From Methylosinus sp. Ce-a6 (GTDB taxonomy: Bacteria; Pseudomonadota; Alphaproteobacteria; Rhizobiales; Beijerinckiaceae): a DNA stretch of 52,113 nucleotides. Position numbers and translations under genes: made by a program. Shown here piece after piece: positions 44,433 through 52,113 of the stretch. The notes beneath the pieces were generated by a model. It ran no database searches. It worked only from the letters and a program-made list of their open reading frames with translations, and was not told the origin of the DNA. Location of the stretch: NCBI RefSeq assembly GCF_009811655.1, contig NZ_BGJX01000024.1, positions 1 through 52,113 on the forward strand, in the 5' to 3' direction. The first letter of the stretch is position 1. Each line of letters opens with the position of its first letter.

Positions 44433-47400
44433 GTGTCGATCAAGGTCGCGCTCCACCATCTCACGCATTACAAATACGATCGGCCGGTGGCGCTCGGGCC
44501 GCAGGTGATAAGGTTGCGGCCGGCGGCCCATTGCCGCACCCGCGTGCCGAGCTATTCGCTCAAGATCGCGCCGCCGAACCATTTCATCAATTGGCAGCAG
44601 GACCCGCACGGCAATTGGCTGGCGCGCCTCGTCTTCCCGGAGAAGGCGAAGGAATTCCGCGTCGAGGTCGATCTCCATGCGGAGATCGCCGTCTATAATC
44701 CATTCGATTTTTTCGTCGAGCCCTATGCGGAGAAATTCCCCTTCGCCTATCCAGAGGAGCTGCGGACAGAGCTCGCCTCCTGCCTCGAGGCGGAGGAGCT
44801 GGGGCCGCTGACGAAAGCCTTCATCGGCAGCGCGCGTCCGCGCGAGGAGGTGGGAATCGTCCCCTTCCTCGTCGAGCTCAACGCGCGTCTGCAGCGCGAC
44901 ATTCGCTATGTGATCCGCATGGAGCCCGGCGTGCAGACGCCGGACGGGACGCTCGCCGCCGGCGCCGGCTCCTGCCGCGATTCGGCCTGGCTGCTCGTGC
45001 AGATATTGCGCAGCCTCGGGCTCGCGGCGCGTTTCGTCTCCGGCTATCTCATCCAATTGAAGGCCGACGTCGATCCGATCGAGGGGCCGAAGGGAACCGA
45101 TCACGACTTCACCGATCTGCACGCCTGGGCCGAGGTCTACATCCCCGGCGCCGGCTGGATCGGGCTCGACGCGACGTCGGGACTCTTTTGCGGCGAGGGC
45201 CATCTGCCCTTGTGCAGCGCGCCGCATTATCGCTCGGCGGCGCCGCTCTCCGGCCTCGTCGAGCCGGCGGAGGTGGAGTTCGGCTTCGAGATGCGCGTCG
45301 AGCGCATTCGCGAGGCGCCGCGCATCACCGCGCCTTTTTCGGACGAGTCCTGGGCGCGGCTCGACGCGCTCGGCGAGACGGTCGACGCGGATTTGCAGGC
45401 GCAGGACGTGCGCCTCACCATGGGCGGCGAGCCGACCTTCGTCTCCATCGACGATTTCCAATCGCCGGAATGGAACACCGCCGCCGTCGGCCCCACCAAG
45501 CGCGCCCGCGCCGACGATCTCGTGCGGCGTCTGCACGAGCGTTTCGCCACAGGCGGCTTTTTGCACTACGGGCAGGGCAAATGGTATCCGGGCGAGAGCC
45601 TGCCGCGCTGGGCTTTCGCGATCTATTGGCGCAAGGACGGCAGGCCGGTCTGGCGCGATCCCGAGCTCGTCTCGCGCATCGGCGCGGCGAAAATCCCGAC
45701 GGCGCAGCAGAGCGAGGAATTCGTCGTCGATCTCTCCGAGCGTCTGGGGCTCGGGCGGCGCTATGTGGTCCCGGCCTATGAGGACCCCGCCCACTGGCTG
45801 CTGAAGGAGGGCTCGCTCCCCGTCAATGTCGATCCGCTCGATTCGAAGATCGACGACGCCGAGGAGCGCGCCCGCATGTTGCGCGCCTTCGAGCGCGGAC
45901 TCGCCAATCCCGTAGGCTATGTGCTGCCCGTGCAGCGCTGGAACGCCCGCGCCGAGCGGCGCTGGGTCTCCGAGCGCTGGCCGCTGCGGCGCGGACGGCT
46001 GTTCCTCGCGCCGGGCGATTCGCCGATCGGCCTGCGCCTGCCGATCAGCTCGCTGCCCTGGATTCCGCCGAGCGCCTATCCCTATTCCTGTCCGCAGGAC
46101 CCGACCGAGCCGCGCGGCCCGCTGCCGGACCCCGCCAATCTCCTGCAAATCTATGAGAGCCGCGCGCTCGACGACCGCCAGGAGTTGAGCGGGCAATTCA
46201 TCGTCGAGGGCGCGGTGCGCACGGCGCTCGCCGTCGAGCCGCGCGACGACGCGCTCTGCGTCTTCATGCCGCCGGTCGAAACGCTCGAAGATTATCTCGA
46301 GCTGCTGACCGCGGTGGAGGCGACGGCCAAGGAGATGGCGCTCCCCATTCATATCGAGGGTTATCCGCCGCCGGTCGATCCGCGCCTCGACGTCATCAAG
46401 GTGACGCCGGACCCCGGCGTCATCGAGGTGAACATCCATCCGGGCGACACATGGCGCGACGCCGTGGCCACGACCACCGGCCTCTATGAGGACGCGCGGC
46501 AGGCGCGGCTCACCGCCGACAAATTCCTGATCGACGGCCGCCAGACCGGCTCGGGCGGCGGCAATCATGTCGTGCTCGGCGGCAGGACGCCTTTCGATTC
46601 GCCCTTCCTGCGCCGGCCCGATCTATTGAAGAGCCTCGTGCTCTATTGGCAGCGCCATCCGGCGCTCTCCTATCTCTTCTCGGGCCTCTTCATCGGCCCG
46701 ACCAGCCAGGCGCCGCGCGTCGACGAGGCGCGCCACGATGCGCTCTATGAGCTCGAGATCGCCCTCGCCAATACGCCCGAGGCGGGCGAGACCGGCTTTC
46801 CGCCCTGGCTCGTCGACCGGCTGTTCCGCAATCTGCTCGTCGACGTCACCGGCAACACGCATCGCGCCGAAATCTGCATCGACAAGCTCTATTCGCCGGA
46901 CGGGCCGACCGGCCGCCTCGGCCTCGTCGAATTCCGCAGCTTCGAGATGCCGCCCGACGCGCGCATGAGCCTCGCGCAGCAATTGCTGCTGCGCGCGCTC
47001 GTCGCCTGGTTCTGGCGCGAGCCGCAGAGGGGCGGCCTGGTGCGATGGGGGACGGCGCTGCACGACCGCTTCATGCTGCCGCATTTCATCTGGCGCGATT
47101 TCCTCGACGTGCTCGCCGATCTTCGGGGCGCGGGCTACGCCTTCGAGCCGGAATGGTTCGAGGCGCAGAAGGAATTCCGCTGCCCGCTCGCCGGCCGCGT
47201 CGAGCATGGCGGGGTGGAGCTCGAAATCCGTCAGGCGCTGGAGCCCTGGCATGTGCTGGGCGAGGAAGGTTTCGCCGGCGGCACGGCGCGTTTCGTCGAT
47301 TCGTCCGTGGAGCGGGTGGAGGTGAAGGCCAAGGGTTTCGTTCCCGGCCGGCATGTCATCGCCTGCAACGGCCGCCGCGCGCCCATGACCAGCGCCGGCG

Positions 47401-47729
47401 CCTCGGGGGAGGCGGTCGCGGGCGTGCGCTTCAAGGCCTGGCGGCCTGCGTCGGGCCTCCACCCGACCATCCCCGATCACTCGCCGCTGACCTTCGACGT
47501 CATAGACAGTTGGAGCGAGCGTTCGTTAGGGGGCTGCGTCTATCACACGGCGCATCCGGGCGGTCGCAACTACGATTCCTTTCCGGTAAACTCGCATGAG
47601 GCGGAGGCTCGCAGGCTGGCGCGGTTCCAGGATCACGGCCATACGCCCGGCAGGGTGAGGCCGCCGCGCGAGGAGCCGGCGGGAGAATTCCCGCTGACTT
47701 TGGACCTGCGGAGGAGCTGTGCCGGCTGA
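44433..47729 (+). CDS. Transglutaminase-DUF2126 putative amidoligase
   Basis: 1098 residues, two parts. The first ~290 are a bacterial transglutaminase-like unit: N-terminal beta domain ([20 protein letters not shown]), then catalytic Cys181 in [10 protein letters not shown], His230 in [11 protein letters not shown] and Asp246 in GLDATSG. From about 325 on ([17 protein letters not shown]) is DUF2126, described as a putative amidoligase, ending in [20 protein letters not shown]. The pair could make and cut amide bonds on a peptide or protein tag. It starts with GTG at 44433, has a good promoter upstream, and overlaps the next gene by 11 bp. The product of the system is unknown. Confidence 0.9.
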   Translation: MSIKVALHHLTHYKYDRPVALGPQVIRLRPAAHCRTRVPSYSLKIAPPNHFINWQQDPHGNWLARLVFPEKAKEFRVEVDLHAEIAVYNPFDFFVEPYAEKFPFAYPEELRTELASCLEAEELGPLTKAFIGSARPREEVGIVPFLVELNARLQRDIRYVIRMEPGVQTPDGTLAAGAGSCRDSAWLLVQILRSLGLAARFVSGYLIQLKADVDPIEGPKGTDHDFTDLHAWAEVYIPGAGWIGLDATSGLFCGEGHLPLCSAPHYRSAAPLSGLVEPAEVEFGFEMRVERIREAPRITAPFSDESWARLDALGETVDADLQAQDVRLTMGGEPTFVSIDDFQSPEWNTAAVGPTKRARADDLVRRLHERFATGGFLHYGQGKWYPGESLPRWAFAIYWRKDGRPVWRDPELVSRIGAAKIPTAQQSEEFVVDLSERLGLGRRYVVPAYEDPAHWLLKEGSLPVNVDPLDSKIDDAEERARMLRAFERGLANPVGYVLPVQRWNARAERRWVSERWPLRRGRLFLAPGDSPIGLRLPISSLPWIPPSAYPYSCPQDPTEPRGPLPDPANLLQIYESRALDDRQELSGQFIVEGAVRTALAVEPRDDALCVFMPPVETLEDYLELLTAVEATAKEMALPIHIEGYPPPVDPRLDVIKVTPDPGVIEVNIHPGDTWRDAVATTTGLYEDARQARLTADKFLIDGRQTGSGGGNHVVLGGRTPFDSPFLRRPDLLKSLVLYWQRHPALSYLFSGLFIGPTSQAPRVDEARHDALYELEIALANTPEAGETGFPPWLVDRLFRNLLVDVTGNTHRAEICIDKLYSPDGPTGRLGLVEFRSFEMPPDARMSLAQQLLLRALVAWFWREPQRGGLVRWGTALHDRFMLPHFIWRDFLDVLADLRGAGYAFEPEWFEAQKEFRCPLAGRVEHGGVELEIRQALEPWHVLGEEGFAGGTARFVDSSVERVEVKAKGFVPGRHVIACNGRRAPMTSAGASGEAVAGVRFKAWRPASGLHPTIPDHSPLTFDVIDSWSERSLGGCVYHTAHPGGRNYDSFPVNSHEAEARRLARFQDHGHTPGRVRPPREEPAGEFPLTLDLRRSCAG

Positions 47730-50238
47730 GCGGATGATCGACGCGAGCACGGGAGAGGCGAGGCGCCGCGTCGCCGCCTGGATCGCCCGCTATGCGCCGC
47801 CGCAAGGCGTGCCGGACGAGCTCGTCGGGCCGGACGGACGTATGCGCGCCCATTGGGCGACGCTGCTCGACACGCTCGGGGGTCTGAGCCGCGAGGACAT
47901 AGACGATCGCTTCGCCGCCGCCGGCCGTCGTATCAGGGACATGGGCGTCTCCTATCGCGTGCTCGGCGAGAACAAGGAGCGCACCTGGCCCCTGAGCCGG
48001 CTGCCATTGCTGCTGCCGCAGGCCGAGTGGCGGGAGATCGCCGCAGGCGTCGCCCAGCGCGCCGAGCTGCTCGACATGGTGCTGCGCGACGCCTATGGCG
48101 AGCAGCGTCTCGTGAAGGAAGGCGCGCTGCCGGCGGCGGTCATCGCCGGCTCGCCCGACTATATCCGTCCCATGAGCGGCGCGACGCCGCCGGGCGGTCG
48201 CTGGCTGCGCTTCTACGCCGCCGAGATCGGCCGCGGCCCGGACGGGCGCTGGTGGGTGCTGGGCGACCGCGCCCAGGCGCCTTCGGGCGCCGGCTACGCT
48301 CTCGAGAATCGGCTGGTGATGGCCCGCACCTTCCCGCGCCTCTATCGCGACATGAAGGTCGAGCGGCTCGCGCCCTTCTTCCGTGATTTCCGCGCCGCCC
48401 TCGCCAAGGCGGCGCAGCAGAAGGATCCGCGCATCTGCCTGCTGACGCCGGGCCCCTTCAGCGAAACCTATTCCGAGCAGGTCAGCCTCGCGCGCTATCT
48501 CGGCTTTCTGCTCGTCGAGGGCGCCGATCTCGTCACCAGCGAACGTAAGCTGCATGTGCGCACCATCGCCGGGCTGAAGCGCGTCGACGTCGTCTGGCGG
48601 CGCGTCGACGCCGATTGGTGCGACCCGCTGGAATTGAACGCCGCCTCCCAGCTCGGCGTGCCCGGCCTGCTCGACGCGATCCGCGAGGGCAATGTCACCA
48701 TCGCCAATTTGCCCGGCGCGGGCCTCATCGAATCGCGCGCGCTGCTCTCCTTCCTGCCGGCCATCGCGCGGCGGCTGCTCGGCGAGGATCTGCGCCTCGC
48801 CAATATCGCCACCTGGTGGTGCGGCCAGGACGAGGCCCGCGACGCCGTGCTCGCCTCGCTCGAGGATCGCGCCGTCGCCCCGGCCTTCGGCGAGCAGCTC
48901 GCGGGCTTTCCCGGCCGCCGCGTGGCGCTGGGCGCCGAATTCGACGCGGGCGAACGCGCCCGGCTCGGCGAGGCGATGCGCGCGCGCGGCATGGATTATG
49001 TCGGCCAGGAGGTCGTGCAGCTCTCGACGACGCCGGTCTGGCAGGATGGCGCGCTGGTCCCGCGCCCTTTTGCGCTGCGCGTCTTCGCCGCCGCCACGGC
49101 GGATGGATGGCGGGTGATGCCGGGCGGCTTCTGCCGCGTGTCGGATCGGCTCGACGTGCGCGCCATCTCCATGGGCGCGGGCGCGCAATCGGCCGATGTC
49201 TGGGTCCTCGGCGATCGGCCGACCGACAATTCGACGCTGCTGCCGACGAGCGACGACATAGAGATCGTCCGCATGGTCGGCGACCTGCCGAGCCGCGCCG
49301 CCGACAATCTCTTCTGGATGGGCCGCTATTTCGAGCGCGCCGAGGCGACATTGCGGCTCGTGCGCTCGCTCTGCAATCGCCTCACCGAGGCGGACGCGCC
49401 CAATTACAGCGGCCGCCAGCCGATCGAGCGGCTGGAGCGGCTGCTGCTCGCCTGGGGCGCCGCGCCGATGCGCGACCCGCGCCTTTCGGCGGCCGAGCTC
49501 GCTCTCGCCGCCGCCGGCGGAACCGAGACGGCGGGCTCCGCCCTCTCCATCGCACGCGCGGCGAAACACGCCGCCTCGATCGTGCGCGAGCGTCTGTCGC
49601 AGGACATATGGCATCTCGTCCGCCTGCTGGAGGCGCGCCTCGACGATTTCTCCTCCGGCCAAGCCTCGGAGCCCGAGATTCTCGAGGGGGTCGAGCAGTC
49701 GCTGCATGTCTTGGCGGCGCTCTCCGGCCTCATCGACGAGAATTTCAACCGCGTCGCCGGCTGGCGCCTCCTCGATCTCGGCAAGCGCGTCGAGCGGGCG
49801 ATCAACGCCTGCCGCTTCGCCCGCCAATTCGCCGACGAGGGCGCGACGATCGACAGTCTCGACACTCTGCTCGAGCTCATCGATTCGCAGATCGCCTATC
49901 GCTCGCGCTATCTCGCCGGCGCGGCGCTGGCGCCGGTCCTCGATATGGCGGCGCTCGATCCCTACAATCCCCGCTCCGTCGGCTTTCAAGTGGCGAAGAT
50001 CGAGGAGCATCTCTCCGCTCTGCCGACTTTGCGTCACGACGGCCTGCTGGAGGCGCCGCGACGCCTCGCGGTGAAATTGCGCGCCGAGATCGAGGTGGCG
50101 GACGCCGCCGAGCTCGACGCGACGAAAATCTTCGCCATAGAGCAGCGGCTCATGAGCCTTGCGGATGCGCTCGCCGCCCGCTACTTCCTGCAGGGCTCGA
50201 ACGCGGCGCATTTCGAAGAGCCGATCCGGTTAGCGTGA
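47719..50238 (+). CDS. Circularly permuted ATP-grasp fused to an alpha-E domain
   Basis: 839 residues starting at GTG. Residues 1 to about 490 are a circularly permuted ATP-grasp (DUF404/DUF407 type: [51 protein letters not shown]). Residues about 522-830 are an all-helical alpha-E domain (DUF403 type: [40 protein letters not shown]). The two are usually separate genes; here they are one protein, which fixes their partnership. The ATP-grasp probably forms an amide or peptide bond. Its neighbours on both sides are transglutaminase-fold genes, and both overlaps (11 bp and 4 bp) indicate tight coupling. Confidence 0.92.
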   Translation: MPAERMIDASTGEARRRVAAWIARYAPPQGVPDELVGPDGRMRAHWATLLDTLGGLSREDIDDRFAAAGRRIRDMGVSYRVLGENKERTWPLSRLPLLLPQAEWREIAAGVAQRAELLDMVLRDAYGEQRLVKEGALPAAVIAGSPDYIRPMSGATPPGGRWLRFYAAEIGRGPDGRWWVLGDRAQAPSGAGYALENRLVMARTFPRLYRDMKVERLAPFFRDFRAALAKAAQQKDPRICLLTPGPFSETYSEQVSLARYLGFLLVEGADLVTSERKLHVRTIAGLKRVDVVWRRVDADWCDPLELNAASQLGVPGLLDAIREGNVTIANLPGAGLIESRALLSFLPAIARRLLGEDLRLANIATWWCGQDEARDAVLASLEDRAVAPAFGEQLAGFPGRRVALGAEFDAGERARLGEAMRARGMDYVGQEVVQLSTTPVWQDGALVPRPFALRVFAAATADGWRVMPGGFCRVSDRLDVRAISMGAGAQSADVWVLGDRPTDNSTLLPTSDDIEIVRMVGDLPSRAADNLFWMGRYFERAEATLRLVRSLCNRLTEADAPNYSGRQPIERLERLLLAWGAAPMRDPRLSAAELALAAAGGTETAGSALSIARAAKHAASIVRERLSQDIWHLVRLLEARLDDFSSGQASEPEILEGVEQSLHVLAALSGLIDENFNRVAGWRLLDLGKRVERAINACRFARQFADEGATIDSLDTLLELIDSQIAYRSRYLAGAALAPVLDMAALDPYNPRSVGFQVAKIEEHLSALPTLRHDGLLEAPRRLAVKLRAEIEVADAAELDATKIFAIEQRLMSLADALAARYFLQGSNAAHFEEPIRLA

Positions 50239-51122
50239 TCTACGACATCACCCATGTGACGACCTATAGCTACGAGGCGCCCGTCGCCGCGGCGCGCTGC
50301 GCTCTGCGCCTGTTGCCGCGCGACGACGCCGGCCAGCGCGTCGTCTTCGGCCGCATCGACGTCACGCCGGGCCCGCGCGACTGGCGCGAGCGCGTCGATT
50401 TCTACGGCAATCGCGTCGCCGAGGCGCAGCTCGACGCGCCGCATGTGAAGCTCGGCATAGCGATGCGCGCGCGTGTGCGCGTCGAGCGCGCGAACCCGCC
50501 CGAAGAGGCGCTGACCCCGCCTTGGGAGATCGTGCGGACGCAAGCTCTGGAGACGCCCTCGCTCGGCCCCGACGCGCCGGCGCATTTCGTCTTTCCGAGC
50601 CGCCTCGCGCCGCTCTACGAGCCGGTGACGGCCTATGCGCGCGAGAGCTTTCCGCCGGGCCGTCCCATGCTCGCCGGCGCGGCCGAGCTGATGCGGCGCA
50701 TCCACCGCGATTTCATCTACGATCCCAACGCCACCCATGTCGCCATGCCGCTGGCGCGCGCCTTCGACAAGCGCAGCGGCGTCTGCCAGGATTTCACCCA
50801 TATCATGATCGCCGCCCTGCGCGGCCTCGGCCTGCCGGCGGCCTATGTCAGCGGCTATATCCGCACCATTCCGCCGCCGGGCGCCGCCAAGCTCGAAGGC
50901 GCCGACGCCTCCCACGCCTGGATTTCCGTCTGGTGCGGGCGCGCGTTCGGCTGGCTCGGCGTCGATCCGACCAACGCCATTCTGGCTATGAACGATCATG
51001 TCGTGATCGCGCGAGGGCGCGACTATGCCGATGTCTCGCCGATCGACGGCGTGATCTTCGCCGCCGGAAAACAGAAGCTCGATGTGAGCGTCAGCGTCAC
51101 GCCGATAGAAGAGGCCGCCTGA
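50235..51122 (+). CDS. Transglutaminase-like protein
   Basis: 295 residues. An N-terminal beta domain ([20 protein letters not shown]) precedes the transglutaminase core with Cys184 in SGVCQDFTHIMIAAL, His227 in DASHAWISVW and Asp244 in GVDPTN. In this gene set such proteins are predicted to be peptidases or amide-transfer enzymes. The GTG start overlaps the upstream stop by 4 bp (GTGA). It is the third gene of the operon; an Anbu-type proteasome homologue, often linked to these genes, is not seen in the window. The 3' end overlaps the convergent Mrr-like gene by 26 bp. Confidence 0.93.
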   Translation: MIYDITHVTTYSYEAPVAAARCALRLLPRDDAGQRVVFGRIDVTPGPRDWRERVDFYGNRVAEAQLDAPHVKLGIAMRARVRVERANPPEEALTPPWEIVRTQALETPSLGPDAPAHFVFPSRLAPLYEPVTAYARESFPPGRPMLAGAAELMRRIHRDFIYDPNATHVAMPLARAFDKRSGVCQDFTHIMIAALRGLGLPAAYVSGYIRTIPPPGAAKLEGADASHAWISVWCGRAFGWLGVDPTNAILAMNDHVVIARGRDYADVSPIDGVIFAAGKQKLDVSVSVTPIEEAA

Positions 51123-51627
51123 GGCGCCGGTCGAGTGTCGTCAGCTCCGAATGATGCAGCAGCAGCACCTCATTGGAGGCGGCGAGCCGCACGGCGCTCG
51201 GCGTATAGCCTTTCGGCGCGACGACGATCCCCCGCTCGGCGTCCTCATGGGCGATGGCCGCGACGATCTCCTGCACGGCCCTGTTGCCGACCGGCTTCGA
51301 ATATTTCTTGCACTGGACGACGATCCGTCGGCCGCGCTTTTCCGCGACGATATCGACGCCCTGATCGCCGCTCGCCCGCGTGACGCGGGCGCTCCATCTC
51401 GCCTCGCGCAGCAGGGCGGCGCAGAAATGCTCATAGTCTTCCGGGCTCATCGCCTCGCTATATTGCGGCCAGGCGATCTCCTCATAGGCGAGCACGGCGA
51501 GATGCAGCACGCCGACAAAAGCGAGCGCCATCGCCCCGGCGCCGGCGACATGCGGCCAGAGGAGGCCCGCGGCGGCGGCGAAGACGATGATAAAGGCGAG
51601 GCATCGTCTCGTTCTGCTGCGCGTCAT
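51097..51627 (-). CDS. Membrane-anchored Mrr-like restriction endonuclease domain protein
   Basis: 176 residues. Two N-terminal hydrophobic helices (about 10-29 and 31-48) are followed by an Mrr/restriction-endonuclease-like domain: MSPEDYEHFCAALLREARW, GDQGVDIVAEKRGRRIVVQC and KKYSKPVGNRAVQEIVAAIA. The PD-(D/E)xK-type residues are the Asp of GVD and the QxK of VVQCKKY. Relatives cut modified DNA, but membrane-tethered versions are poorly understood. The ATG at 51627 starts the natural N-terminus. It lies convergent to the transglutaminase gene and overlaps its last 26 bp. Confidence 0.88.
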   Translation of the reverse strand: MTRSRTRRCLAFIIVFAAAAGLLWPHVAGAGAMALAFVGVLHLAVLAYEEIAWPQYSEAMSPEDYEHFCAALLREARWSARVTRASGDQGVDIVAEKRGRRIVVQCKKYSKPVGNRAVQEIVAAIAHEDAERGIVVAPKGYTPSAVRLAASNEVLLLHHSELTTLDRRLRRPLLSA

Positions 51628-52113
51628 CGCTTCGAGATCGCCTTTCGTCCGGCCGAAAGGGGCGGCGCAAGGATGCAAGGGGACAAAGGTTAATTTGCTG
51701 CGAATCCACCTCCCCCTCGAGGGGGAGGTCGATCGCCGAAGGCGAGCGGGAGGGGGTGATACGGTTTCCGTGTGAATGCTTCGCATTCCGCATGGTCGTC
51801 ATTGCGAGGAGCGGAGCGACGAAGCAATCCAGAGCCGCCCCACGGCACTGGATTGCTTCGCTTCGCTCGCAATGACGGACGGGGCGGTCATCGCTTCTTC
51901 GAGCGGATATGACGCCCCGAGTCTCGGGCATTCACCCCACCCCGTCCGGCTTCGCCGGCCGCCCCTCTCCCTGAAGGGGAGGGTGATGCTCGCGCGCTTC
52001 CTGCGACCCTCTCCAGGGCGATCGGACTGATGCTTTCCTCATCCTGATGGGTGGACGGCCCCCGACGGCATCATTGTGCCAAGCTGGCCGGTGATGATTC
52101 GAACCAGGCTGGG
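51628..52113. other. Intergenic region with repeats at the window end
   Basis: 486 bp with no supported gene. It contains a perfect 22-bp palindrome (51708-51729, ACCTCCCCCTC and its complement), repeat family B copy 4 (51760-51906) and a segment with CCCCTCTCCCTGAAGGGGAG near 51961-51980 that also forms a hairpin. The last 40 bases end in GATTCGAACCAGG, which resembles a tRNA T-loop but does not pair as one. Confidence 0.6.
51760..51906. repeat. Repeat family B, copy 4 (extended)
   Basis: Begins ACGGTTTCCGTGTGAATGC, then the core hairpin CGTCATTGCGAGGAGCGG ... CTCGCAATGACG, then GACGGGGCGGTCATCGCTTC. These flanks match those of copy 2 in inverted order, giving an extended unit of about 150-170 bp. 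Confidence 0.85.

Noticed and set aside
47500..50211. A 903-codon open frame on the minus strand opposite the ATP-grasp/alpha-E gene
   Set aside because: No domain features; it mirrors the real gene's codon pattern. The same holds for the 823-codon frame at 44097-46568.
52096..52105. GATTCGAACC near the window end, resembling a tRNA T-loop on the minus strand
   Set aside because: The bases on either side cannot form the 5-bp T-stem, and no acceptor or anticodon arm fits in the available sequence.

Overview
The window is GC-rich, densely coded DNA. It most likely comes from an alphaproteobacterial (Hyphomicrobiales/Rhizobiales) methylotroph, and a Methylocystis/Methylosinus-type methanotroph is my best guess. 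The main evidence is a tetrahydromethanopterin (H4MPT) C1-transfer cluster (mch, orf5, orf7 and two fae genes, with a HisA-like gene nearby). Supporting evidence is a PodJ-like polarity factor, the lgt-midA-pgeF gene order, a fused ArsR-methyltransferase next to metF/metH, and several hairpin-forming intergenic repeat families of the kind common in Rhizobiales. No rRNA, tRNA, CRISPR array, transposase or phage gene is recognisable.

Layout. 1-1.7 kb: a possibly structured non-coding stretch, then a TIR-domain protein and a DUF2188 protein. 1.7-7.1 kb: HisA-like gene (carrying an in-frame palindromic insertion), two tandem fae genes, orf7, orf5 and mch, which handle formaldehyde capture and C1 oxidation. 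7.3-11.1 kb: a small membrane protein, a divergent azoreductase/HxlR pair and a YfhO-like membrane protein. 11.1-13.8 kb: hemH, panB, a 40-residue lipoprotein and an L,D-transpeptidase. 14.1-15.6 kb: a tyrosinase preceded by what looks like a MelC1-type copper 'caddie'. 15.8-16.5 kb: rpsF-rpsR. 16.7-25.4 kb: a membrane protein, a secreted RNase T2, a PAS sensor kinase lacking the phosphoacceptor His, a DUF815 ATPase and a 1382-residue PodJ-like protein. 26-31.6 kb: acyl-CoA dehydrogenase, thiolase and FadB-type bifunctional enzyme (a beta-oxidation set). 31.9-35.2 kb: lgt, midA, pgeF, brnT/brnA. 35.2-38.4 kb: carA, yqeY and a membrane/OmpA-like hybrid. 38.4-44.1 kb: metH-metF-SahR-like operon. 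44.4-51.6 kb: a three-gene predicted amidoligase/ATP-grasp/transglutaminase operon, and a membrane-tethered Mrr-like nuclease convergent with it.

How the parts fit. Fae condenses formaldehyde with H4MPT and Mch processes the C1 unit on that carrier. orf5/orf7 and the HisA-like protein are probably cofactor-synthesis or accessory functions. The folate C1 branch feeds methionine through MetF and MetH and is probably controlled by the SahR-like protein at a visible dyad upstream of its own gene.

The features most worth follow-up are: the amidoligase/CP-ATP-grasp/alpha-E/transglutaminase operon (a predicted peptide-ligation system of unknown product); a ~100-bp repeat found four times in the same orientation relative to the next gene; the palindrome inside the HisA-like gene; the caddie-tyrosinase pair; the 2TM/OmpA hybrid; and the His-less kinase.
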